Below are positions 46,038-55,745 of a stretch of DNA of 64,000 nt, piece by piece; within the stretch, counting starts at the first letter, position 1, and every line of letters begins with the position of its first letter. Position numbers and translations under genes: made by a program. Under the pieces are notes generated by a model that saw only the letters and a program-made list of their open reading frames with translations, made no database searches and was not told where the DNA came from. Location: NCBI GenBank assembly GCA_036365145.1, contig JAEOAD010000031.1, positions 13,240,001-13,304,000 of the forward strand, given 5' to 3'. This stretch comes from Orientallactaga sibirica (taxonomy: Eukaryota > Chordata > Mammalia > Rodentia > Dipodidae).

Positions 46038-48202
46038 AATTTTTAAATAATTTTAAAAATTTTATTCATAAGGGGAGTGTGGTAGTTTGAATAGATGGCC
46101 CCCAATATATTCAGTGTTTTATTAGTTTGTAGTTTGCATCTGCAGCCACCTGGCTGGAGGCAATGTCACTGGACGGATCTTAAGGTGGTGGGTTTAAGAT
46201 TTCAATCTAAAGATATGCAAAGTGTGCCTAGCTGGAGTTCCTGAAGAGTGCTGTGCTGTATGGCTTTTGGCTTCTTTCTCTGCTTGGTCCTGTGAAGGCA
46301 GGCCAGCTTCTTCTGCCATTATGGAACTTCACCTGGAAGTGTAAGCTTCAATAAATCCCTTCCTTCATAACTGTGCCTGGTCTGGAAGTTCATCTCAGTG
46401 AACCTGAAGCTGTCTGCTACAAAAGTTGGTACCAGGAGTGGGGTGAGATGAACCTCACCATGTGGATGTTAGTCTTTTGGAACCTTTGTTGTGGAAGAAC
46501 AGGCATGGACTTGGTGTTTGCAACTGAAGACACCTTCTGGAGTGGTAAGCCAAGTTTTATGGACTATTCTGATGAGAGTTTGAGAATGCTAAGTGCAGAC
46601 AATATTGAACTTGGAGGCTTGGCTTATGAACTTTTTAAGGGGCAGGAAAGACTACAGAGGACTTTATTGGAACTGTGTTATTAGCATAAGGGATAGCTGC
46701 ATTCTGCTGCCCAGGCCCAGAGAGTTTGATCAAAGTTAAATTTATAATGGACTGATATGCCTGGCTAAAGATATTAGACCATAAGATTCAAGATTTTAAG
46801 TTGGAAAACCTCAAGCAAGTTAAAATTAGAGGCATTGAGACTGGTTTTAGGTTGCTGGAGCTGCTATTGTGAAACACATTAGCAATCTTAAGGAAGATAG
46901 CAGACTGCTTTACATTAAAACAACGGAGAGGATGCCTGCTGAAAAACTATGATAAAAATGCAAACTCTTTTGGGAAGGGTTAACTGGAGAAGGAACCTAT
47001 TTTTCAAGGTTATGACTTATTTTGTCCCTGAATTGAGAATATGTGTCCTACATACCTGGTATTAATTTTGGAAGCATGAAAAATACATGAAGTTGTCATG
47101 AATTGCACACAGTTCCAGGAGCCACTGCTGAAATGTGGAATGAGGCAGGGCATAATGCCCTGATAGGCTAGAAGAGCCTTTGGAAGATGGACCATGGTTT
47201 ACATGGAGACCTGAAGACATTTTGGATGTGCCAGGACTATGCAAGGGCTACCATGGAATGCACTGTTGGCCTGGGATGGAAGTTTTCCCTGGCTACTCTG
47301 CCCAGCTGGAGGGGTGGAACTGGAAAATCTGGAGACTGTCAGTCTCTGGTTGTATTGAATTTGAGCTACAGAAGTTTGATGATTGCTTGATGGTGGTTGA
47401 GTCTGTATTGTTCTAGTCTCTCATTGCTATGCCTTATACCAGTTGAAAATTTTTATTCTGTGCCTTTATATGTTGAAAGTGTTTAACTTGTTTGATTTTA
47501 CAGACCTCACTGCTAAGAGACGATCTTAAATCTCAGATGAGATTTGGGACTTTGAAACTATCTTAAGTTGGCAAAGACTATAAGGACCTTTGAAATTGGA
47601 CTGAGTACAATTTACAATGTATGATGATTTTAAATCTATTGGGGGCCAGGGGTGAAATGTGGTAGTTTGAATAGATGACCCCCAATAATATTCAATGTTT
47701 TATTAGTTTGTAGTTTGAATCTGCAGCCACCTGGCTGGAGGCAATGTCACTGGACAGATCTTAAGATATGGGGGTGGGTTTAGGATTTCAATCTAAAGAT
47801 ATGCAAAGTGTGCTTAGCTAGAGTTCCTGAAGTGTGCTGTGCTATGTGGCTTTTGGCTTTTGGCTTCTCTTTCTCTGCTTGGTCCTGTGAAGGCAGGCCA
47901 GCTTCTTCTTCCATTATGGAACTTCCCCTGGAAGTGTTAGCTTCAATAAATCCCTTCCTCCATAACTGTGCCTGGTCTGGAAGTTCATCTCAGTGAACCT
48001 GAAGCTGTCTGCTACATGGAAAAGAGAGAGAGAGAGAGAAAGAGAGAGAGAATGGGTACACCAAGGTCTTAGCTTTTGCAAATGAACTCCAGATGCATGC
48101 TCTACTTTGTGCATCTGGCTGTACGTGGGTACTGGGGAATTGAACCCTGGTTTTTAGGCTTTGCAGGCAAGGGCCTTAACCACAGAGCCATCGCTCCAGC
48201 CC
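46038..48202 (-). mobile_element. tRNA-derived SINE, antisense, split by a complete MaLR element
   Basis: The tail side (A/T-rich, 46038-46077) is left of the MaLR element. The body and head (48017-48202, 'gcaaatgaactccagatgca' to 'gagccatcgctccagcccc') are right of it. It sits inside the antisense LTR and was itself hit by the MaLR element, so it is of intermediate age. Confidence 0.75.
46078..48016 (+). mobile_element. Complete ERVL-MaLR element: LTR - internal - LTR
   Basis: 5' LTR 46078-46421 and 3' LTR 47658-48016 both start 'tgtggtagtttgaatagatg' and end 'gaagctgtctgctaca'. Right after the 5' LTR is the MaLR primer-binding-type sequence 'ttggtaccaggagtgg' (about 46426-46441). Just before the 3' LTR is the purine tract 'gggggccaggggtgaaa'. 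The internal part is 1236 bp with no retroviral gene, as expected for nonautonomous MaLR elements that rely on proteins from ERVL. The frames inside are short and unrelated. By hand the two LTRs differ by about 15 substitutions plus small gaps, suggesting a relatively recent insertion. No clear 5-bp target duplication is visible. Confidence 0.92.
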
Positions 48203-48475
48203 CAATAATTTATTTCAGCTTATAGTCTCAAGGGGAAACACCACGATAGTTGGGGAAAGCATGACATGGGCACAGGCTGGATATTACATTTTGCCACAGC
48301 AGGCAGAAGATAGCAGCCAATGTGAGCTGAGCTAGCACGGGCAAAGTAGAGGTTAATAAAGCTCAAGGTCTGCCCCCAGTGACACACCTCCTCTAATGTG
48401 CCTCCACCTCCCTAATTGCCACTAGATAGGACCAACCATCCAGAGCACATAAATTTATGATTCAAACTATGACAA

Positions 48476-49132
48476 GTACTATTGTTAAAAGGATAAGGGA
48501 AGATACAGTACTTGGCTGTGGTGGCCCCAGTGCAATAATATGGGCACTGGGGCCACATTCCAACCTCCATGATGATCAAGTCATACAGGGCTCAGGGACA
48601 GGGACATCATTCAATTTGGGCCTAAAAGAATTAGGCCTGGGCATTTTTTTCCTTTTCTGTTTTATTATTTCAGAAAGACCTCTTTTTCTGCCAGTTCTGT
48701 CACCCTGAAGTTGCTGTTGGTTATCTTTGTCACATCACAGAGAAAGCCCACCCAAGGAAGCAGTCAGTGCTGAGGAAGGAACAGGAAATGCAGGTAGATT
48801 CTTGACAACATCACTACTTATGTCCAGCTGTGACTGAACTTGAGGGGATCTTTCAGTTTAGAGAACTATAATGCCCTTTCAGACTGCTAGATGCAAGTTT
48901 TCTGTCATGTGTAATCACAGAATTCTGATTAGGAGATGAATTTACAGATAAGCATTCACTCTCACAGCCATTAAATGATGCTCCTCGCAAGCTTGTAGTT
49001 GATCCTGGTGGATTGTAGTCAAATTTTCTGTGAAAATATATGGAAATGGAAACTAAATATATGAAAAGGAAACTGACATAAGAAAGGGGAAACTTGTCAA
49101 AGGTATGCCAAGCCATCAGTAACCACTTGAAC
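48476..49132. other. Unique sequence
   Basis: Nothing recognised. Confidence 0.45.
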
Positions 49133-49397
49133 TTCCTCCCTCCCTTTCTTCTTTCCTCTCTCCATCCCTCCCACCACCTCCCTCCCCTTCCTCCCTCCCT
49201 GCCTCCTTCCCTTCCCTTCCCTTCCCTTCCCTTCCCTTCCCTTCCCTTCCCTTCCCTTCCCTTCCCTTCCCCCTTCCCTCCCCCCCCTCCCTCCTCCCCT
49301 CCCCCTTCCTTCCTTCCTTCCTTCCTTCCTTCCTTCCTTCCTTCCTTCCTTCCTTCCTTCCTTCCTTCCTTCTTCCCTCCCTCCCTCCTTCCTTTCC
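49133..49397 (+). repeat. Polypyrimidine tract with (CCCTT)n and (TTCC)n blocks
   Basis: 265 bp almost free of purines on the plus strand. About 12 CCCTT pentamers (49208-49270), a CCT/CCC region, then about 17 TTCC tetramers (49307-49373). The frames here (Pro/Ser/Leu or Gly/Arg/Lys) are artefacts. Confidence 0.95.
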
Positions 49398-49458
49398 TGA
49401 TTCAGAGAGTAAATTCCTTTCTCAATGCCATGCAGCCAAGAATGGTTGGGGAAGTTTC

Positions 49459-49607
49459 CAGTCCTGGTCCTCTTCAAAGTGTGGACCAGCAGCTCTGGCA
49501 TCACATGATTCTACATGGAGCTTGTTAGAATGCAGCACCCCACCCACACCTACTGAACTCCACCCTGCTTTAGAAGGAGACCCCCAAGTGATTCGTGTGC
49601 ACTCCAG
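49459..49607 (-). mobile_element. MER5-like hAT (Charlie) fossil
   Basis: 'cttcaaagtgtggaccagca', 'gcttgttagaatgcagcacc', 'cacctactgaactccaccct' and 'caagtgattcgtgtgcactc' are MER5-type landmarks. MER5 is near-palindromic, so the orientation is uncertain. Eutherian-age and non-coding. Confidence 0.6.
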
Positions 49608-50649
49608 GTTTTAGAAGTCACTATTAAGGTCAAGCTCACCAAACTCTCTGGGGTAGGCCTGCAGGCGAGGATTCCTACAATGCTGCATGTCTCCTCAGGC
49701 CATGCTCCCCTCTACCAGCTGGCCTGCTTTCTCAAAAGGTGTCCTAGGAAGAGAATGGTGCACCCTGCCCTTTCTCCCTCTCCTGAGGGCTGGGAGAGTG
49801 GAGGTTTCTGCTGCTGAACTGGCTACATTGATGGCTGCCTGCAGATCCTTTCATTATGGGACTCATCTCAGCCCACCTCTGCCTGCATCCTCACCACCTG
49901 GGCCCAGCTGGAGGGCCAGCTGCTTTTCCCACCAGGGATTATGTCCAAATAGCTTCCCACAGCAGCTCCTTGGATTCCTAGCTAAGCTGCTCTGGGAACA
50001 AAGGGCTTGCAAAAGGACCATGGTACTTTTTTGGAAGGAGGGATCAAAGCAAGAGCCACATCTGTCACAAGAAACGTGGGAACAGTGTTTTGCCAGGAGA
50101 AGCTGGGTTTGACATTCCGTGGCTGGAATGTTCTCATAGCAGTTGGGTCAGTCACTGCTGATGGTTATTGAAGTCACTGGGCCCCAGTCTCTGTCCTTTA
50201 ATATTGATGTGTTCAGTCACCCTGAGAGATGCAGGTACTTTTATTGTCCGACCTTGAGACAGGCTGGGAGCCCAGTCAGAATACAGAGGAGGCTGACACC
50301 CAGCTAGGACTCACTGGCATTCACAATCTGGCCCCAGTTTTCTGCTTCTGTTCATGCACTCACATATCACAGCAAAAAGGGAAGTTCTCTGGATGTCAAC
50401 AACTTTTATGGATAATGACGAGGGTTAAGTAATTGTACTAAATAAACCATTAAGATTCATTTCTGACAAGCTCCCAGAGGAGGGTGTTGTTGCTGGTATG
50501 AGGGCTACACTTCTCAAACAGAGGGGGAAGAACAGAACGTATATCTTCATGTGTGGCCCTGGAAAGGCCATTTGCCTCTCTGGATTTTTGTTGAAGGTGA
50601 TGATAATAGTATTTCAGGAGGGTTGATGTCACAGGTGGCATAAGTATTT
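49608..50649. other. Unique sequence with a weak MIR
   Basis: Contains the longest non-repeat frame of the window, 141 codons at 49687-50112 on the plus strand. It is in GC-rich DNA, shows no motif, and I see no flanking exon signals. A MIR-like stretch lies at about 50210-50315. Confidence 0.35.
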
Positions 50650-51553
50650 TCCTTGTTGCTGTGACCAAATACCTGACAAGAATCAGCTTAAGGGAGGAAG
50701 AATTTATTTTGGTTCACAGTTCAAGGTTACAGTCTATCATGGGAGGAAGTTCAAGGTTACAGTCTATCATGGGAGGAAGTTCAAGGTTACAGTCTATCAT
50801 GGGAGGAAGTTCAAGGGTACAGTCTGTTATGGGAGGAAGTTAGGGGTACAGTCTATCATGGGAAGAAGTTAAGGGTACAGTCTGTTAAGGGAGGAGGTTA
50901 AGGGTACAGTCTGTTATGGGAGGAAGTTCAAGGGTACAGTCTATCATGCGAGGAAGCTAAAGGTACAGTCTGTTATGGGAGGAGGTTAAGGGTACAGTCT
51001 ATCATGGGAGGAAGTTAAGGGTACAGTCTATCATGGGAAGAAGTTCAAGGGTACAGTCTGTTATGGGAGGAAGTTAAGGGTACAGTCTGTTATGGGAGGA
51101 AGTTAAGGGTACAGTCTGTTATGGGAGGAAGTTCAAGGGTACAGTCTATCATGGGAGGAAGTTATGGGTACAGTCTGTTATGGGAGGAAGTTCAAGGGTA
51201 CAGTCTATCTTGGGAGGAAGTTATGGGTACAGTCTGTTATGGGAGGAAGTTATGGGTACAGTCTGTTTGGGAGGAAGTTAAGGGTACAATCTGTTTTGGG
51301 AGGAAGTTAGGGGTACAGTCTATCATGAGAAGAAGTTCAAGGGTACAGTCTGTCATGGGAGGAAGTTAAGAGTACAGTCTGTTATGGGAGGAAGTTCAAG
51401 GGTACAGTCTATCATGGGAGGAGATCATGGCCGCAGAGGCTTGATGCAGCTGGTTGCATCATATCTGCATTCAGGATTCAGAGAGAGATGAATGCCTGTG
51501 CTCAGTTTGCTTTCTCCTCTCTGCATGGTCTGGAATCCCTAGCTCATGTAATG
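50650..51553 (-). mobile_element. MaLR-type LTR, antisense, carrying an internal minisatellite
   Basis: Left LTR sequence 50650-50720 ('gttgctgtgaccaaatacct', 'agcttaagggaggaagaatt'). Right LTR sequence 51426-51553 ('cagctggttgcatcatatct', 'agagagagatgaatgcctgt'). Between them the segment present once in normal copies (compare 34280-34310) is amplified. The LTR is cut off on its right by a B3. Confidence 0.75.
50721..51425 (+). repeat. Minisatellite, about 24 units of 28-30 bp
   Basis: Units begin 'tcaagg' (30 bp) or 'taaggg'/'tatggg' (29 bp), followed by 'tacagtct', then 'atcatggg' or 'gttatggg', and 'aggaagt'. I count 24 units by eye. The first three are identical 30-mers with 'ggttac'; later units carry 'gggtac' and two main variants. 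The repeat lies within an antisense LTR and is derived from its internal sequence. Frames with repeated Ser-Arg/Gln-Ser-Met blocks are artefacts. Confidence 0.95.
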
Positions 51554-51555
51554 CT

Positions 51556-51848
51556 GGGCGAGTGCCTGTGCACATGTGTGAATCTGTATGGTGACCAGAG
51601 GACAACTTTGAGTGCCATGTTCAGGAATGCTATCTATATTTTTTGAGAAAGGGTCTCTCATTGGCCAGAAGCTTACCAATTAGGCTAAACTGACTGGCCA
51701 GTGAGCTCCAGGGATCTGTCTGGCTCCAACTCTGGAGTGCTGGAATTATAGGAAGATGCCAATATATGTGGAATTTTTACATGGTTACTAGGGAGTGAAT
51801 GTGAGTCCTTATGCTGGTTAGGAAGAATTTTACTGACTGATCCCAACA
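51556..51848 (-). mobile_element. B3 SINE, antisense
   Basis: 'ggtgaccagaggacaacttt', 'gaaagggtctctcattggcc', 'aaactgactggccagtgagc' and 'gtgagtccttatgctggtta' fit B3 in reverse. It truncates the LTR on its left. Confidence 0.7.
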
Positions 51849-52047
51849 TTGATTCTTGTACAGAACCATGGGGCTGGTTTGGCATTTGAGGGTCAACAGA
51901 TCTGGCCACTCCTGTCAGCGTGGGTGGAACTTGAGCTTCTCTTTCCTCAGGAGACAGTAGTTCCATGATGCCGGCTCCCCAGCTCTTCTCACATTAGGCT
52001 TCTGAGTTAGAGGGTCAAAAAGCTCATTCTTTGCACAGAGATGAGAT
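51849..52047. other. Unique sequence
   Basis: Nothing recognised. Confidence 0.45.
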
Positions 52048-52731
52048 GGTTAATGTTGTTTGTTAACTTGATTGGATAAAAAAAAAAATACTTAGGGCGT
52101 TTATGAGGCACACCTTTGAGTGTGTCTGCGAAGGCATTTCCAATGAGTATTAAGGGAAAGGGGAGACTTGAACGTAAGCAGGACCATTTTATTGGGCTGG
52201 AAACTTGACTTCATAGAAAGGGGGTGTAGCAGACAACTTCAGGTTCGCTGAGATGAACTTCCAGACAAAGCACAGTTATGGAGGAAGGGATATTATTTAT
52301 TGAAGCTTACAGATCCAGGGGAAGTTCTATAATGGCAGAAGAAGCTGGCCTGCCTTCACAGGGCCAAGCAGAGAGAGAAACCAACCAGCCACACAGCACA
52401 CAGAGCAAAAACTACAGCCAAAAGAGTCACACAGCACACTTCAGGAACTCCTGCTAGGCACACCTTGCATATCTTTACAATGGAATCTCAAACCCACCAC
52501 CACACCTTAAGACCAGCCCCCAGTGACATTGCCTCCAGCAAGGTGATTGCAGATGCAAACTATAGGTAATAAAACACTAAATATATTGGGGGACATATAT
52601 TCAAACTACCACAGGGGGAAAAGGAGAGAATCAACTGGGCATCAGCATTCTTCTCTGATGTTCTAGTCTGCCAAGATGTGAACCAGTGGCCTTCCAGCAC
52701 TCTGCCTTACCTGCTGTGATGGGCTGTAGCT
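52048..52731 (+). mobile_element. MaLR-type LTR, sense, split by a MaLR solo LTR
   Basis: Left part 52048-52219 ('ttgttaacttgattggataa', 'gaggcacacctttgagtgtg'). Right part 52619-52731 ('gcatcagcattcttctctga', 'gctgtgatgggctgta'). This is the same family as the antisense copies at 34200 and 50650, here in the sense direction. Confidence 0.65.
52225..52613 (-). mobile_element. MaLR solo LTR, antisense, complete, with target duplication
   Basis: Reverse complement of the LTR type at 46078/47658: starts 'tgtagcagacaacttcaggt' and ends 'ttcaaactaccaca'. Flanked by the 5-bp repeat 'ggggg' at 52220-52224 and 52614-52618. Solo by LTR-LTR recombination. Confidence 0.9.
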
Positions 52732-52776
52732 CATTCATTTATTGACTGCTTCTCAGAAGTTTTCATCCAGCCATCG

Positions 52777-53866
52777 TGTATCAGCCGTGGTTCTCTAGAG
52801 GAACAGAACTGGTAGAATGACTATATGTATTATCAAAGGGATTTATTAGATTAGCTGATAGGATATGGGCTGAACAGTCCAACAATAGCTGTCTGCAGGC
52901 TGGACAGTCAGAGAACCTAGTAGCTGCTCAGTGTGAGGAAGAAATTTGCCCCTCTCTCAACTTCTGGGAATGATATAGTTAAGAAACTTTGAAACGACAT
53001 GGTTGACTGGAGATGCGCTGGAGCTCTGAGAGTCCAGGGCCCTGGGAGTTCAGCCAGAAACATTGTAGTCAGATAGTTATGAGTAACTACTTCTGTGTAG
53101 TAGCTTACCAGACATCTCACCTTGTTCTTTCAATTCCATAGATATATCCCAGTTACTACTAAAGTTTCAGTAGATAATCAATTGGTCTAGGGCACTTTCA
53201 ATTATAGGTGGAGTCAGCCCCAATCTACTTAAATTCCCCTGAATTCAGTCCTCAGTTAAGTTCCCATTTTGGGGCTCTTGTCCATGTCAATAAATGCTCT
53301 CTTGCTTATAATACAAGTCTGCTGTTTCTGTCCTTACTGTGTCTCTGAATCCTGTTTAATAAAGCCTGTTACGTTCATTCATCTTATCGACCTTGTGGGT
53401 TGTCTTGCGGCCTGGGAATGGTAATGTTTTATGGCTCCTTGGTTAAGAACCTATCCTGGCAGAGCTCACCCGGAGCTGAGCTGCTCTCCTTCATTTCAAG
53501 TCCATATGGCTGGACACCTCAGCAGTCCCAACTGACCCTGAAGGTCTGGAGGATTCCTGCAGAGCTATTGGTATTCAGTCCACATTGAAAGGCTGATGAA
53601 GCTGGGTTGCAATGCCCGTGAAGGATGACAGCAAGAGGGTAGATACATGCATCAGAGAGTGACATGGGCAGCCAGGTAAAAGGTCCTGTGAAAGTTTGGA
53701 GCTTCTTCGTAGATCATCCACCACAAGAAGGGCTGTCCACTCTGGGGGAAGGTCTTCCTCCCTCCATCACTCTTTCCTGGGAGCTCCTTCCCAGACCTAT
53801 GCAAGAGGCATGTCTCTTACTTGAATCCTAATCTGGTTAAGTTGACAACAGAACTCAGCAGTCACA
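52777..53866 (-). mobile_element. MaLR LTR, antisense (21.2 kb type), split by a class I ERV-type LTR
   Basis: Left part 52777-52929 ('tggttctctagaggaacaga', 'agaacctagtagctgctcag'). Right part 53503-53866 ('ctggacacctcagcagtccc', 'gaaggtctggaggattcctg', 'ggttaagttgacaacagaac'). The two halves align with the reverse of 21223-21716 and with related LTR ends. Confidence 0.72.
52934..53498 (+). mobile_element. Probable class I (gamma-type) ERV solo LTR
   Basis: A 565-bp insert within the MaLR LTR. TG...CA ends ('tgaggaagaaatttgcccct' to 'ccttcatttca'), polyadenylation signals 'aataaa' at about 53290 and 53358, and U5-like 'cttgtgggttgtcttgcggc'. The flanking 4-bp repeat is agtg/agtc, with one mismatch. 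4-bp duplications and this R/U5 layout are typical of gammaretrovirus-like ERVs. No internal genes are present. Confidence 0.6.
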
Positions 53867-54206
53867 CCACATATTTACTAAGCAGCTGTCATGTGTTAGG
53901 ATATTTCGGGGCCTTTGGATACAAGGGTGCTGCCACATAACCTTCTCCTGCAAAGAGTTCCTCCACAGGAAAGCAGAGTGTCACCGACTCCCCTGGAGAG
54001 ATGTTGAGGGGTCTGTCCTTTCAGATTTCTAATTCAGTAAGTCCTGGCATTCCCGAGTACTGCTACCACCCAAGACCCACTTTGAGACTTTGAGATCAGT
54101 GCCGTCAACTGTGGCAAGCCAATAGGAAGCATGTTCGGTCAGTAGAAGAGGAGGCGTGGCTCAGGAGGCAGCAGCAGCCCTGCCAGAGGGCTCCACAACG
54201 GATTCT
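53859..54206 (+). repeat. About 350-bp duplicated block, copy 1
   Basis: Matches 55172-55524 in the same orientation. The left part differs at about 14 of 110 positions. The stretch from 'tcaactgtggcaagccaata' to 'gagggctcc' (about 95 bp) differs at about 5. It contains MER5-like sequence ('tttctaattcagtaagtcct') and a CCAAT/GC-rich motif 'aagccaataggaagcatg' ... 'ggaggcgtgg'. Confidence 0.85.
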
Positions 54207-54514
54207 ACCGGATTCTACCAGGGAGGCTTCACCTGTGCCTAGCAGGAGGGAAGGGAGGGTTCCTGGAGCAGAGAGCAGCTGTGCAAAGAAGAAGACGCAG
54301 GAAGCCATGTGACTGTTATGTTGAATTGAGATTTAGTTGCCTAAACGAGAAAAATAAACAAATGTCTTGAACTCAATGAAGGCTTACTTCTCTTTCATAA
54401 AGAAGTCTCAAAGCAAGCAATTCAGGGCTGCTAGGAGGCTTCTCGCTCTGCTTTGTCATGTGATTTCTTTCTTTCTCTCTTTTCTTTTCCCTCCCTTCCT
54501 TCCTCACCCCTTTC

Positions 54515-54518
<4 letters not shown>
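54207..54518. other. Unique sequence after duplication
   Basis: A two-unit direct repeat 'ggattctacc' lies at about 54200-54219. An 'aataaa' lies at about 54353, with no open frame ahead of it. Otherwise unrecognised. Confidence 0.4.
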
Positions 54519-54547
<29 letters not shown>

Positions 54548-54790
54548 CATGTGGTGTGTGTGCCTGTTTGTATGTGCATGAGTTCATGTGTGTACCAGTG
54601 TGGGGGGAGGTCAGAGGATGATGTTGTGTCTCCCTTATTGCTTTCCACTTTATTATTTGAGACAGGGTCTCACACTGAACCCTGAGCTCACCAAACTACT
54701 TGGCCAACAAGCCCTAGGAATCCTCCTGTTTCTGCCTCCCCATGCTATGATTATAGGTGTGTGCCAGCATCCTTGACTGGCCTGCCTACG
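54519..54790 (-). mobile_element. (TG)n tail and B3 SINE, antisense
   Basis: (TG)n at 54519-54540, then 'ggtcagaggatgatgttgtg', 'ttgagacagggtctcacact', 'ttggccaacaagccctagga' and 'ttataggtgtgtgccagcat'. The head end is truncated. Confidence 0.8.
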
Positions 54791-54828
54791 ATCTTCCCTT
54801 TCCCTTCACTTCCTATCTCTCCCTTTCC

Positions 54829-54898
54829 CTCCTCTTTCCTACCTTCCTTCCTTCCTTCCTTCCTTCCTTCCTTCCTTCCTTCCTTCCTTCCTTCCTCC

Positions 54899-54942
<44 letters not shown>

Positions 54943-54954
54943 TTCTTTTTTCTT
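54829..54954 (+). repeat. (TTCC)n then (TTTC)n tract
   Basis: About 13 TTCC units at 54843-54895, a CTC break, then TTTC units to about 54942 and T-rich sequence. It separates two B3 elements. Confidence 0.93.
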
Positions 54955-54957
54955 TTT

Positions 54958-55675
54958 GGTGCTTGCATGCAGTATATGTGGCATGGTGTGTGTATGTGTT
55001 TATGATATGTGTGTATGTATAGTGCATGTGAGTATGTGTGCATATGTTCACACCCCATTTATACACATGTGAAGGCCAAGGGAAATTGTTGGTTGTCTTC
55101 TATCTCTCTTCTGTTTGCTTATGATGGAGTCTCTCAGTGAACCTAGAGTTATAATTTTCAGTCAGACTTAACAGTCACACATTATTATTTAGTTCTTCAA
55201 ATATTTACCAAGCAGCTGTTACGTGTCAGGATATTCCAGGGTCTTTGGACATAAGGGTGCTGCCACATAACCTCTGCCTGCAAAGAGTTCCACCACAGGA
55301 AAGCAGAGGGTCCTGAACTTGGGTGGCACCAACATCTGGAGAGATGTTGATGGTCCTCTCCTTTGGGGTTTCTAATTCAGTTAGCCCTGGGGCTCCCAGG
55401 ACCCCATTGGAAATCACTGCTATCAACTGTGGCAAGCCAATAGGAAGCATGTTCATTCAGTAGAAAAGGAGGCGTGGTTCAGGAGGCAGCAGCAGCCCTG
55501 CCTGAGGGCTCCGCATAGGATTCTCTCATCTCTGCCCTCTGCCTGCTACAGGACTGGGTTTACATGCATGGCCATGCCTGGCTTTTCATGTGGGTGCTGG
55601 AGGTCCACCTCAGGTCCTCTCAGGCTCTTATGCTTCTGCAGCAAGCCCTCTGACCTGTTGAACCATGCTATGTGA
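54958..55675 (-). mobile_element. B3 SINE, antisense, interrupted by the duplicated block
   Basis: Left part 54958-55150 (TG-rich tail, 'gatggagtctctcagtgaac', 'ctagagtt'). Right part 55527-55675 ('ctgcctgctacaggactggg', 'tttcatgtgggtgctggagg', 'ttctgcagcaagccctctga'). The B3 middle, about 45 bp in intact copies, is missing at the junction. A second B3 end lies at 55676-55745. Confidence 0.7.
55172..55524 (+). repeat. About 350-bp duplicated block, copy 2, inside a B3 SINE
   Basis: Paralogue of 53859-54206. It keeps 'attatttagttcttcaaata' at its start, which copy 1 has lost. The MER5-like part ('tttctaattcagttagccct') and the CCAAT/GC-rich stretch are retained. The insert spans about 55151-55526 between the two halves of the B3. 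Confidence 0.85.
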
Positions 55676-55745
55676 CTGCTGGGGATCCGAATGTAGGTCC
55701 TCATGCTTGATCACTAAGTACTTTGGTCAGCGAGCCATCTCCCCT

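Larger units (their letters stand above)
45965..48475 (-). mobile_element. MaLR-type LTR, antisense, host of a two-level nest
   Basis: Left part 45965-46037 ('cttatagtgctgggacaaaa', 'cacccaagcaaaagtgactg'). Right part 48203-48475 ('ttatttcagcttatagtctc', 'agtgacacacctcctctaat', 'tgattcaaactatgacaag'). Removing the SINE and the MaLR element between them rejoins an LTR of the same general type as 34200-34560. It is the oldest layer of the nest. Confidence 0.7.

Noticed and set aside
46373..46684. 103-codon frame starting in the 5' LTR of the MaLR element
   Set aside because: It spans the LTR/internal boundary. MaLR internal regions are known to lack retroviral genes, and the frame shows no gag or pol motif.
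49094..49528. 144-codon plus and 135-codon minus frames
   Set aside because: Both read through the CCCTT/TTCC polypyrimidine tract and into a MER5-like fossil.
49687..50112. 141-codon plus frame in GC-richer DNA
   Set aside because: No recognisable motif, no supporting splice sites or polyadenylation signal, and its length is compatible with chance in GC-rich sequence. A homology search could reopen it.
50661..51369. Frames with repeated Ser-Arg-Leu/Val-Gln-Ser-Met motifs that look like a repeat protein
   Set aside because: They are the minisatellite translated. Unit lengths of 28-30 bp include non-multiples of 3, so no single frame runs through the array.
50721..51425. CRISPR-like array of about 30-bp repeats
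   Set aside because: The units are head-to-tail with no unique spacers, in a rodent genome, and derive from LTR sequence.
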